DNA from: an uncultured Saprospiraceae bacterium
Lineage (GTDB): Bacteria; Bacteroidota; Bacteroidia; Chitinophagales; Saprospiraceae
Length of the DNA stretch: 49,289 nt
Direction of reading: 5' to 3'
NCBI GenBank assembly: GCA_937941765.1
Contig: CALDGQ010000097.1
Location: 1 to 49,289, forward strand
Every line of letters starts with the position of its first letter. The stretch's first letter is position 1. This document shows positions 8,809 through 21,400 of the stretch, one piece after another. Under the pieces are notes generated by a model. It searched no databases, was not told the origin of the DNA, and saw nothing but the letters and a program-made list of their open reading frames with translations. The position numbers were made by a program, and so were the translations under genes.

Positions 8809-8943
8809 CCTTCAACAAACGAAGCACCAATAAATAGGTTTCATTTTTGGTCGTAGAATTCGACATTAAAGCTGTTGAATTTGCCAAAAAAGAATTCTAA
8901 TAAGTCACACAACATTCCTCCCTAAATTTAATTGTTAATGTTG

Positions 8944-8986
8944 GCAATAATATTGCATCACCTCTTAGGTGTCCTATAAGTAGGAC
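8944..8986. promoter_or_regulatory. Three consecutive inverted repeats (possible operator or RNA switch)
   Basis: Three perfect small palindromic hairpins lie nearly end to end: GCAAT-aat-ATTGC (8944-8956), CACCT-ctt-AGGTG (8959-8971) and GTCCTA-taag-TAGGAC (8971-8986). The last two share a base, so their stems compete slightly. They are followed by an A-rich stretch. Position upstream of the giant gene suggests regulation, either as protein-binding dyads or as leader RNA structure. Confidence 0.5.
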
Positions 8987-9006
8987 AAAAACAAAAACAC
9001 AAAAAA

Positions 9007-9036
9007 ATGATTAAAGTACTGATAATCAGACTTTAA
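9007..9036 (+). CDS. Possible 9-residue leader peptide (MIKVLIIRL)
   Basis: An ATG preceded by about 20 nearly pure A/C bases (8987-9006), the kind of A-rich context that favours initiation in Bacteroidota, opens a frame of nine codons plus TAA. The product is hydrophobic with two basic residues. It sits just after the inverted repeats and before the 9094-9137 hairpin, a layout like an attenuator or uORF. Its short length means it could be chance. Confidence 0.3.
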   Translation: MIKVLIIRL

Positions 9037-9093
9037 TTAAGAACAACCACTCCTAATAAGATTGAACACGACTCCCCTGTTATTAACTAACGG

Positions 9094-9137
9094 CTGATCT
9101 TTCTATGCAAATTAATCAATGCATAAAGAAAAATCAG
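9094..9137 (+). promoter_or_regulatory. Imperfect hairpin in leader before small coupled gene
   Basis: The arms CTGATCTTTCTATGCA (9094-9109) and TGCATAAAGAAAAATCAG (9120-9137) pair through ATGCA/TGCAT, a T/A-rich middle with bulges, and CTGAT/ATCAG, around a 10-base AT loop. It lies 30 bases before the ATG at 9168 and could modulate its translation or mRNA stability. Confidence 0.4.
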
Positions 9138-9167
9138 ATCTAAAAGAATGTTGAAAAACAGGCACGA

Positions 9168-9452
9168 ATGAATTTATTAATGATTACAAATATTTTGATT
9201 GGGATAACCATAGGTTTTGGTTGTCTTGAATTGTCATTTCATTCTATTCTTGCTCAAATTTCTAAGTTTCTTTTAAAAGGTATTTATAAAAGCGAATTCG
9301 CTGCATCTCCCCACTGCGATGTTATTGAGAATGATTCTTTTCTAACAGAATTCATTCAGAGTTCACGAAACAATTTAAACACTATTGATAGACATCAATC
9401 TAATCCGATTGATAATTCTATTGATCGATTAAACAAAATTTTTAAAAGATGA
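9168..9452 (+). CDS. Small protein of unknown function, overlapping the start of the giant adhesin gene
   Basis: 94 residues that I do not recognise. Residues 1-37 are hydrophobic to amphipathic (core ITNILIGITIGFGCLELSF), consistent with one membrane helix or an uncleaved signal. The remainder is polar, rich in Asn, Ser, Ile and Asp (NPIDNSIDRLNKIFKR at the end). Its TGA overlaps the ATG of the 10,438-residue gene as ATGA, so translation of the giant protein is probably coupled to it. Codon use resembles the neighbours. It could be a small accessory or membrane protein, or mainly a translated leader that tunes expression of the giant gene. An alternative start at the in-frame ATG at 9180 is possible. 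Confidence 0.55.
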   Translation: MNLLMITNILIGITIGFGCLELSFHSILAQISKFLLKGIYKSEFAASPHCDVIENDSFLTEFIQSSRNNLNTIDRHQSNPIDNSIDRLNKIFKR

Positions 9453-12400
9453 AGATCCTAAATCTTTACATGCTACAATTATTATCAACCATTCATAAAA
9501 AATGGGGAAGTGATCCGCAATCGCTGGTCTCAATACCTGCTTATGATAAGTTAAAATCTGGTAATAATTCCACCAAGACGAGTTGGCTAATATCAAATAT
9601 TTTGATATTGGCAATTACTATGTTAGGAAGTCAAACATTAAATGCTCAATGTACTTCTTGTAATAGTCCTTGTAGTGTTACTGTCTCAAATACTAATCAT
9701 TGTGATGACGGTAGTTCTTCTAATGGGCAAATTTATCAAACATGGTTAGTCAATAGCAATGATGAAAGAATGCATTTGGCTCCAGTAGGGAATGTTTCTT
9801 ACACTAAATGTAGTAGTGGAAAAGTTAGGTATCAAGGAGATTTTGTTTGGGCTGGGGATAATATCTCATTAGATATTGTATTCTCAGGATTAACATGGGC
9901 AGCACCTTCAGATAGTCCACACGCACACGCGTGTTTGACTATAGATACTGAAAGTTGGCTCTACTACCCAAATATGTGCGGAACTTTGACATCTTCCAAT
10001 CATGGTACTTTTAGCTTAAGTAGAAAAGGGCCTGCTTATCAGGTTGGATATGGAGCAAATGCAACAAGTTCGACCTTAGATTATGGAGGTTCTGGTTGGT
10101 TTACTATTTCTGGTGGTGATGGGTTTTATACAGATGGTGATTTAAATATAATGTTGGAATCAACTGATTGTAATGGTACATCTGAACCACCAACTGGAGA
10201 TAATTATACTTGTTCTTCTTTCAGTGGTGGATTGTATTTTCCAGATATTGGAAGTGGATGGGTTGATTTTGTTGGTTCTGGTACTTATGAATGGGATGCT
10301 ACGACAGGAACAGGAACCTATACAATGAGTACTACCTCGGCAACCAATTCAGCATATAGTGATTACGCTTGGGATGTAACTTGGGTCGTAAATAATTTTG
10401 AAAATTGGAGTACCTGGTCAGCTGGTGGCGGATCTTACCATCCAGAATCACCATGCAATTATCCAAATTTAGAATACGGGCAAACCGTAAGTATGACACT
10501 TGTTGGAACAGGTACTGGCAATTCAGGAATAACAATGACTGGAACACATAGGCCTTCCGATTTTTCAAAAGGAGTAGAAAGGGGAGATCGATTATGTAGC
10601 GGAAGTACAGGTCAGAAAGGTTGGATGGACTTATCTGGTGGACCTTGGGCAAATGGAGATATCTGGGTAACTGGTCCTGAAGGGAATTTCTTCGATGGAT
10701 GTACCTCAACACCACCAATCCCACCTCCAGCATTTAATAGTTATAGTGGAATTACACCATGTTGTGGGAGATCAGCAGATGACTTGACTTCGTGCAACAA
10801 TGGAAATGTATTAAGTGTTTGGTTGGATCATAGTGGTTCTGAAACGAAAAATTTTACAACTACCAATTCTCAATGGCTTGAATGTACCGATGGAACAGCT
10901 CAATTTGGAGGAAATTTTACCAACGGGACTGATAACATTGCAGTCAACTTGACTTTCTCAGGATACACAACTACTGCTCCTTCTGGAAGTCCAAAAACTT
11001 CTGATTGTTCGGGAGCTAATTCCTCTTATACCTATTATACTACTACTACAGGAACAATATCTTCTCAAAATCATGGAACCTATACTGTGACAAGAATGGG
11101 ACCTGCATTTCAAGTTGGATACGATGCATCAATTTTTGATTTAGGCTTTGGTGCGAGTGGTTGGTTTACGATGTCAGGTGGAGATGGATACTATACGAAT
11201 GGAGATGTAAACACACAGTTAGCAGATGCTTGCGATTCTTCAATTTCTGAGATACCTCAATTTTATCCACCTGGTAGTCCAAACTTCAATTTTGGTGGTT
11301 TACCTTCAGGTTGTTGTGCAAGAGATGTAAGTAATTTAAATGAAAATTGCGGCTCAGGTGGTGCGTATTCATTTTATATGACAAATACTGGAACGGATCC
11401 TTTTCTTTTTACAACGACTAATGCAAAATGGATTGAATGTGCTGATGGAACTGCATATTATGGTGGTATTTTTACAAATGGAACCGATGATATTGCTGTA
11501 AATTTAAACTACACTGGATATACAACAACACCTCCAGCGGGAAGTCCAAAAGCTGGATGTGGAAATACGGCTGGATATGGTTATTATACAGGTCTGAGTG
11601 GTACGGTACAATCCGTAAATCACGGAACCATGAACATAACAAGAAGAGGTGAAGCTTTTCAAATTGGATATGATGCCGCTTCGACAGATCTTGGATTTGG
11701 TGCTAGTGGTTGGTTTGATATATCAGGAGGTGATGGTTATTATATAGTGGGTGATGTGAACATGCTTTTAAGTGAAAACTGTAGTAGTTCACCTCCAAAT
11801 AATGAATCATTTACACTTTGTAATGCGACTGCGAATGTGTCACATGATGGGAATATTACATGTAGTGACCCATTAGCTAATATCTCTGCAACTGCAACGA
11901 ACACTTACGGCACACTTTCTTACAATTGGACAGTACCTGCAGGGGAGGTAAATCCAGGAAATGTTGCTTCATTTCCAGTGACTGTTGGAAATGGTCAATA
12001 CTGTGTTACAATTACAGATGAAAACAATTGTGAAGCTTCAGACTGCACTAGCATTACGCAAGAAGTCTGTGATTTCAATTGTCCAGGTTCTTTACTAGTT
12101 AACCCAGGTTTTGAAACAGGAAATAGTAATCCATGGCAAACTACAAGTAGTGTTAATGTAAATACACAATACGTTGGTGATGGAAATTATGGAGCTTATG
12201 TAACCAATGGTTCAATGTGGCAAGACATTCCTTATATAGCTGGATGTACTCAATATAACTTAGGAGTTTATTCTGGGATCCATAATTATGATGACGCAAA
12301 TCAGATTGTCTTTTTGAGATATCTTGATTCAAGTGGAAATCAATTAGGAGAAGTTGTAAAGGATGTAAACAACTATGTCGAAAATGGATCTCTACAAATA

Positions 12401-15400
12401 TATTACTTGTCTGGCACGGTTCCACCTGGGACAACAACCATTAGAGTTGGTGCTGATTCAAGAAATGGTACTTATGTGAAACTAGATGCTTTCTGTTTAG
12501 AAGGTTCGTGTGATCCTTGTTTGATACAAGCCGATTTAGGTGAAGATCAATTAATTTGCGATAACTCTTCCGCTACTTTGACCGCAAACTATACTGCAGA
12601 AAACAATTGTGGTGGTGATACTTCTGTTGATTATCAATGGTCAACAGGTGCAACCAGTCAATCAATAACAGTCAATACAACGGGTACCTATTATGTAACA
12701 GTAACCGATTGTGCTTTTTGCGAACATGTTGACGAAATTGAAGTAAATCTAGTAGATATCTCCAATTTTAATCCAGGTGAATTAGGAAATAATCAAAGCT
12801 TTTGTAATGGTGGAGACCCAACAACATTGCAATCAATCTCAGGTGCATCGGGTTGCAATGGAGGAACGATTGAATACCAATGGCAAGAGAAAAGCCCCGA
12901 TACTGGAAATGTCTGGTCTGATATTCCAGCTGCAACTAGTTTAGAATATGATCCTCCTTTTTTAAGTGTTTCAAAATGGTATAGACGTGGTGCAAGATGT
13001 GCTCCATGCGATACATGGGAATACTCAAATTTCTTAGATGTGCATATTCAAGAGAACTATACAGATGGAGGAACGATAGGTGGGGATGAATGTTTGTGTT
13101 CGGGAGATGATCCAGCACCTATTAATAACATAACACTTCCAAGTGGAGAGGTTGTCACCTGGGAAGGGTTTTATAATGAGAAATGGCAGAGTCGTCCAGT
13201 TGGAGGTTCTTGGTCGGATATCCCTGGTTATGTAAATGATGATGGAATCATTGCAACACCACAAATTTCATTGACTTCCTACGACCCTGGGCCAATCACA
13301 CAATCAATGGAGTATAGAAGATGTGTAAGAGCTAACGATTGCGGAGACTGGATTTGTTCAAACATAGTTCTAAAAGAAGTAGATACTTCTGGGCCAACCA
13401 TTACTTGTCAAGATGTAACAGTACAATTGGAAAGTGATGGAGCCGTCTCAATTGTAGCTGCAGATGTCGTGTCTTCTGGTACAGACAATTGTTCGAGCAA
13501 TTCAAACATTACATATACAGTAACACAATCTAATTTTAATAATTCAGACGTTGGAAATAATGGAATTACTGTAACCGCAGAAGATGCTTGTGGTAATACT
13601 TCTAATTGTAATGCAAATGTAAGAGTCGAGAAATTCGACTTAGCATTGCAAAAACAAATGGCAACTGGAGAAGATACAAGAGTCTATCCTGGTGAAAATA
13701 TCACCTTTACCATAACAGTATACAATCAAGGAACACTTGCTGCATCCAATGTAAATATTGTAGATTATATTCCTTCAGGATTGCAATTAGCAGACAATGA
13801 TTGGACATTAGCTGGTTCGCAAGCTACGTATACTTTCCCAGGAACAATTGCTCCGGGTGCAAGTGCGGAAGTAGATATAACATTCTTAGTGACTCAAAAT
13901 ACACAGGGAACAATTATCAACGAAGCAGAAATTGTTAGTGCAAATGCACCTTCAGGTTTTGATTCAGATGATATAGATTCAACACCAGACACCAATCAAA
14001 ATAATGATTCAGGTGGTGTCGTCAATAGTGGAACGGATGATACAGTTGGAAATGAAAATGGTGATGAAGATGATGCCGATCCTGAAGATATCACTGTTGA
14101 AATATTTGACCTTGCACTTCGTAAAACACTAAATACAACAGTTACACAACAACCTATCGCTCAAGGTAGAGATGTAACTTTTGATGTCGAAGTCTTTAAT
14201 CAAGGAACTGTAGATGCACAAAATATTCAAGTTACGGATTATACACCAGCTGGTTTGAAGCTGTCTGATCCTAACTGGTCTATGACCGGAGGAGTTGCAG
14301 TCTATAATACGTTCTTGAATATAGCTGCCGGAAGTTCTCAATCAATACCTATTAAATTTACAGTTGATTTAGGCTTTTCAGGTGGTTCTCAAAATGCAGC
14401 GGAGATTAGCGATTATCAAGACGATCTTGGAGCAACTCCAACAGATATCGATTCTAACTCAGATCAAAGTAATGGAAATGATACAGTTGTCGATGATGAA
14501 ATAAACGGAGCTGGAGGCGATGAAGATGATCAAGATATTGCACCACTTACGGTCGAAAGATTTGATATTGCGTTAATCAAGACCATCAACAACTCATTAA
14601 CTGCAAATCCAATTGTTCAAGGTAGAACAGTAGTATTTGATATCACTGTCGTTAATCAAGGTTCTATTGATGCTACAGGAATTACACTAGTAGATTATGT
14701 TCCTGCAGGTTTGACCTTGAATGATTCTAACTGGTCGATGTCAGGTGGGAATGCAGTTTATAACAATCCAATTTCATTAGCGGTTGGTGCCAACACAATT
14801 ATTCAAGTTGCATTTACAGTCGATGCAGGTATTAGTGCACAAACACTAGTCAACCGTGCGGAGGTAAGTGATGCTCGAGATGAATTTGGTGCACCTATTC
14901 TCGATATTGATTCAACACCAGATGCAAGTTCGGGTAATGATTCGGGTGGCGTAGTCAATACATCAGATGATGACAATGCTGGAGAAGACGGAAAGAATGG
15001 AGGGGATGAAGATGATGCCGATCCAGAAGACATCTTTGTTGAAACTTTTGATTTAGCGATTAGAAAAACATTGAATACTTCAGCAACTCAGCAACCAATC
15101 TTATCTGGTCGTCCAGTTGTTTTTGATATTGAAATTTTCAATCAAGGAACCATAGATGCATCTGATGTACAAGTAGTCGATTACTTGCCAGCAGGATTGA
15201 CATTAAATGATTCCAACTGGACTTTGTCAGGATCAACAGCAACTTATAATACTGGAATTAATATTCCTGCGGGAGGAAGTCAAGTGATTGCAATCGAATT
15301 TACAGTTGATGCAAGTTACTCAGGTGGATCTCAAAACGCAGCTGAAATTACAGCAGCTTCTGACGAATTCGGTGTGCCTGCAATTGACGTTGATTCTTCT

Positions 15401-18400
15401 CCTGATTCAAATAATGGAAATGATACTTTAGTAGATGATGAAATAGATGGAGCAGGTGGCGATGAAGATGATCAAGATATCGCAGATATCGTAGTAGAAA
15501 GATTTGATATCGCATTGATTAAAACAACTAACAATAGTTTAACATACGATCCATTATTCCAAGGTAGAGATGTAACTTTCGATTTGACTGTTGTGAATCA
15601 AGGTTCTGTTGATGCAACTCAAATTGTTTTAAGTGACTACATCCCAGCTGGTTTAATCTTAAATGATTCTGATTGGACACAAACTGGAAATATTGCAACA
15701 TTAAACACACCATTTAATTTAGCAACAGGAACCAACCAAATAGTACAAATCACATTTACAGTAGATGCTGGTTTCGGTGGTCAAACATTGATTAACCGTG
15801 CAGAGGTAAGTGATGCAAGAGATACTTTTGGTCAACCTGCGGATGATGTGGATTCAACACCAGATAGCGATCCTTCAAACGATCCAGGTGGTGTAGTGAA
15901 CACATCAGATGATGACAATGCTGGAGAAGACGGAAAGAATGGGGGAGATGAAGATGATGCCGATCCAGAAGATATCTTTATTGAAACTTTCGATTTAGCG
16001 ATCAGAAAAACATTAAGTTCAACAACACAAATGCCGATCTTAACAGGTCGTACAGTAACTTTCGATGTTGAAGTTTTCAATCAAGGTACAGTTGATGCAA
16101 CACAAATTAATATTGTTGATTATTTGCCAGCGGGTTTAACTTTAGCAGATGCAGCTTGGACACAAAGTGGTTCGACAGCAACTTATAATACACCTTTAAG
16201 TATTACAGCTGGAAACAGTCAAACCATTCAAATTTCATTCACGGTTGACGCTGGTTATTCAGGTGGTTCTCAAAATGCAGTTGAAATTAGTAGTGCGGCA
16301 GATGAAAATGGTCAACCTGCCGAAGATGAAGATTCATCAGCAGATAGCAATAATGGAAACGATACTTTAGTTGATGATGAAATCGATGGAGCAGGCGGTG
16401 ATGAAGATGATCAGGATATTGCGGATATCATCGTTGAGCGTTTCGATATCGCTTTAATTAAAACAGTCAATCCAAGTTTAACAGCAAACCCAATTTTACA
16501 AAATAGAGATGTTGTATTTGATATCACAGTTGTAAATCAAGGTTCTGTAGATGCAACAGGAATTGTGATTTCAGATTATATTCCAACAGGATTTACACTG
16601 AATGATTCTAATTGGTCAGTAGCCGGTGGAGTTGCAACCTATAACACACCAATAAACTTGGCAGTAGGTGCACAAGAAATTGTGATGATTACATTGACAG
16701 TTGATGCGGGTGTTGGAAACCAAGATTTAATAAACGTTGCGGAAGTAAGTGATGCAAGAGATGAATTTGGAGCACCAGCAACGGATATCGATTCAACACC
16801 AGATAGCAATCCATCCAACGATCCAGGTGGTGTAGTGAATACATCAGATGATGACAACGCTGGAGAAGATGGAAAGAATGGTGGAGACGAAGATGATGCC
16901 GATCCAGAAGATGTATTTGTAGAATCATTTGATTTAGCAATTAGAAAAACAGTAAATACTGCTCAAACTCAGATGCCAATTTTATCTGGTCGAACAGTAG
17001 TATTTGATATAGAAGTATTCAACCAAGGAACTGTTAATGCAACTGGAATTGAGCTAACAGAATACTTACCAGCTGGTTTAACATTGTCAGATGCAGGTTG
17101 GACTCAAAGTGGTTCAACAGCAACTTACAATACACCATTGAGTGTTGCTGCTGGTTCAAGCCAAACAGTTACAGTTGAATTTACAGTCGATGCGAGTTAC
17201 TCAGGAGGATCTCAAAATGCAGTTGAAATTTCAGAAGCATTAGATGAATTTGGAACACCTGCAGATGACATCGATTCTACAGATGATAACAACAACGGAA
17301 ACGATACAGTAGTAAATGATGAAATCGATGGAGCAGGAGGAGATGAAGATGATCAAGATATCGAAGACATTATTGTCGAAAGATTTGATGTCGCTTTGAT
17401 CAAAACAATCAACCCAAGTACCGACAGTCCATTGTTAACAGGAAGAAATATAATTTTCGATATTACAGTGGTAAATCAAGGTTCAGTAGATGCAACAGGA
17501 ATAGTAGTTTCAGATTATATTCCAGCCGGATTGATATTAAATGATGCAAACTGGTCTCAGACTGGTTCAACAGCAACTTATAACACACCACTTTCATTAG
17601 CAGTTGGTGCAAATCAAATTGTACAAATATCATTTACAGTAGATACAGGATTTGGTGGTCAAACACTAATCAACGTAGCAGAAGTAAGTGATGCAAGAGA
17701 TGAATTTGGAGCAGCAGCAGATGATGTGGATTCAACACCAGATAGCGATCCAGGCAATGATTCAGGTGGTGTAGTCAATACATCGGATGATGACAACGCT
17801 GGAGAAGACGGTAAAAATGGAGGAGATGAAGATGATGCCGATCCAGAAGATGTCGTTATTGATATTTTCGATTTAGCAATCAGAAAGACTTTAAGTCCAA
17901 CAACACAAATGCCGATCTTAACAGGTCGTACAGTAATATTCGATGTTGAAGTATTCAACCAAGGAACGGTAGATGCTACACAAATCGAAGTAACGGATTA
18001 TTTGCCAACAGGATTGACTTTAGCAGATGCAGGTTGGACACAAAGTGGTACAACAGCAACTTATAATACACCATTAAGCATTGCTTCTGGAAATTCACAA
18101 ACAATCCAAATTTCATTCACTGTAGATGATGGTTATTCTGGAGGATCTCAAAACGCAGCGGAAGTTAGCGGTGGTTCTGATGAGAATGGAACACCAGCAG
18201 TTGATGATGATTCCACATTAGATGATTTACTTGGAAATGATACTTTAGTTGATGATGAAATCGACGGAGCTGGCGGAGATGAAGATGATCAAGATATTGC
18301 TGACATCATCGTTGAGCGTTTCGATATCGCATTGATTAAGACAGTAAATAATAGTTTAACTGTAACACCAATATTACAAAACAGAGATGTAGTATTTGAT

Positions 18401-21400
18401 GTAACAGTTGTGAATCAAGGTTCAGTAGATGCAACAGGAATTGTAGTTTCAGATTACATCCCAGCTGGATTTACTTTAAACGATCCTAACTGGACTGCGA
18501 CAGGTGGTGTTGCAACTTATAACACACCGCTTTCATTAGCAGTTGGTACAAATCAAATTATACAAATCACCTTAACAGTTGATGCTGGAATTGGTAGTCA
18601 AACTTTAGTAAACGTTGCGGAAGTAAGTGACGCGAATGATGAGTTTGGAGCTCCTGCAACGGATATAGATTCAACACCAGATAGCGATCCTTCAAACGAT
18701 CCAGGTGGTGTAGTCAATACATCAGATGATGACAATGCTGGAGAGGACGGAAAGAATGGAGGAGATGAAGATGATGCCGATCCAGAAGATGTATTTGTTG
18801 AATCTTTCGATTTAGCAATTAGAAAAACTGTAAATACTTCATTGACACAAATGCCGATCTTGAATGGTCGTACAGTTGTATTCGATGTTGAAGTATTCAA
18901 CCAAGGAACTGTAAATGCAACTGGAATTGAAGTCACTGATTTCTTACCAGCTGGATTAACATTAGCAGATGCAGGTTGGACACAAAGTGGAGCAACCGCA
19001 ACATACAACACACCATTAAGTCTTGGTGTTGGACAAAGTCAAACTATCCAGATTGCTTTCACAGTAGATGATGGATATTCTGGCGGATCTCAAAACGCAG
19101 TTGAAATTTCTGATGCTGCTGATGAAAACGGAGTACCTGCAGATGACATCGATTCTACCGATGACAGCTTAAATGGAAATGATACAATAGTAGATGATGA
19201 AATCGATGGAGCAGGTGGAGATGAAGATGATCAAGATATCGCTGACATTATAGTAGAACGTTTTGATATTGCTTTGATCAAAACTGTGAATCCGAGTTTA
19301 ACTGCAAACCCAATCTTAGTTGGACGAACAGTATCTTTCGATTTGACAGTGGTGAATCAAGGTTCAGTAGATGCAACAAATGTTGTATTAACAGATTATG
19401 TTCCTGCAGGATTAACTTTAAGTGATGCTAACTGGACAATGTCTGGTGGATTGGCAACTTATAATACACCGTTAAATTTACCAGTTGGTGGAAACCAAAT
19501 AGTACAAATTGCATTCACAGTAGACCAAGGTCAAGGTGGCAACACGATTATCAACGAAGCAGAGGTAAGTGATGCAAGAGATGAATTCGGTGCACCAGCA
19601 GATGATATTGATTCAACACCAGACCAAGATCAGAATAACGATCCAGGTGGTGTAGTAAATACAACAGATGATGACAATGCTGGAGAAGATGGAACAGCAG
19701 GAGGAGATGAAGATGATGCCGATCCTGAAGATATTGTTGTTGAAGAATTTGACCTTGCTTTGTCTAAGAAATTAGCAGCAGGTGAAGATAACAGAGTTTA
19801 CACAGGCGAAGATATTACGTTCACTATAGAAGTAACCAATCAAGGAACAGTAGATGCAACCAACATCAATATCAGTGATTATATCCCAGCTGGCTTGTCA
19901 TTGAATGATACAAACTGGTCACAAGCTGGTTCAATCGCTTCAACTACATTAAGTACAACATTAGCTCCTGGAGCAAGTACTTCTGTTAACATCACATTTA
20001 CAGTGACACAAGCAACAGCAGGTGATATTGTAAACCGTGCAGAAATCACAGAAGCTTCAGATATTACTGGAACACCAACATTTGATGATGATTCAACTCC
20101 TGATAATACATTAGGAAACGATACTGGTGGTACTGTAAATGATCCAACTCAAGATGATGTCATCACTGATGATGGAACTATTGATGAAGATGATGAAGAT
20201 CCAGAAGATGTAACAGTTGAAGTATACGATTTAGCAATTAGAAAGACATTGCCTGCTGCTCAGTACGATCCAGTATTTGCTGGTGAGACTGTAACTTTCA
20301 ATATCGAAGTATTTAACCAAGGAACGGTTCCTGCTTCGAATGTAGTCATCACAGATTATATTCCTTCAGGATTACAGTTACAAGATGCACAATGGACAGC
20401 AAGTGGAGCAAATGCAACAAGAACAATTGCAGGACCAATTGCACCAGGTTCATCAGCAAACGTAACAATAGAGTTACTTGTAACACAAGCAACCGCGACT
20501 ACTTTAGTTAACAGTGTCGAAATTGCTTCAGGTAATGATGATTTAGGGGATTCACCACAAGACATCGATTCAACTCCAGATACAACAGATGGAAACGATA
20601 CCGGTGGTACTGTAAATGATCCAACTCAAGACGATGTAATTACAGACGATGGAACAATTGATGAAGATGATCAAGATCCAGAAGATATCGAAGTGCAAGA
20701 ATATGTGAAATTAGGAAACTTTGCATTCTTAGATTGTGATAATGATGGTCTTCAATCACCAGGTGAAGAAGGATTAGAAGGAGTACCAGTTATCTTGAAT
20801 GGAACAGATTTAAGAGGAAATAGCGTTAACAGAACATCTGCAACTGATGCAAATGGTGAATATCTATTTGATCAATTACTTCCAGGTGATTATGTAGTAA
20901 CTTTCGGGTTCCCTGCAACACCACAAGGTCTAGCATATGCAACGCAAGATGTTGGTGGAGATGATTCAATCGATAGTGATGCAAATACTTCAGGTGTTAC
21001 AACAACGTATACACTTACAAGTGGAGATGAGGAAATGTCAATCGATGTTGGTTTCACAGATATTGAAGCACCAGTATTGGCAGGCGTTCCTGCGGATACA
21101 ACTGTTGAGTGTGATGATGTGCCAGCTCCTCCAACTATCTACACTGATATTGTTGGAAGTGACAATATTGATACGAATGTTGAAATTACTTTAGAAGAAA
21201 CTTCAACGAAAGGATTAGGAGATGCATGTACTGAAAATACATATACAATTACAAGAGTTTGGACTGCAACTGATAATTGTGAAAATTCAGTTTCACAAAC
21301 ACAAGTTATTGAAGTAGTGGATACAACAGAGCCAGTATTGGCAGGCGTTCCTGCTGATATAACAGTAGAATGTGATGAAGTACCTACTCCAGCAAATCCA

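Larger units (their letters stand above)
8809..9167 (+). other. 359-base intergenic leader of the giant adhesin locus
   Basis: No ORF of normal length lies here. It holds, in order: an 8-bp hairpin AATTCGAC/GTTGAATT (8857-8864/8874-8881) just after the esterase, lacking a T-tract; three consecutive inverted repeats (8944-8986); an A-rich tract and a possible 9-codon leader peptide (9007-9036); and a larger imperfect hairpin (9094-9137). I find no full match to TAnnTTTG; TAATGTTG at 8935-8942 is one base off. Confidence 0.7.

Noticed and set aside
8857..8881. Hairpin after the esterase gene as a terminator
   Set aside because: The stem (8 bp with one G-U pair) lacks a following T-tract, so I do not call it a terminator.
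14803..19011. Minus-strand ORFs rich in Ser and Pro opposite the DUF11 array
   Set aside because: They recur at each repeat with the same sequence because they mirror the acidic linker codons; no start context or independent composition supports them.
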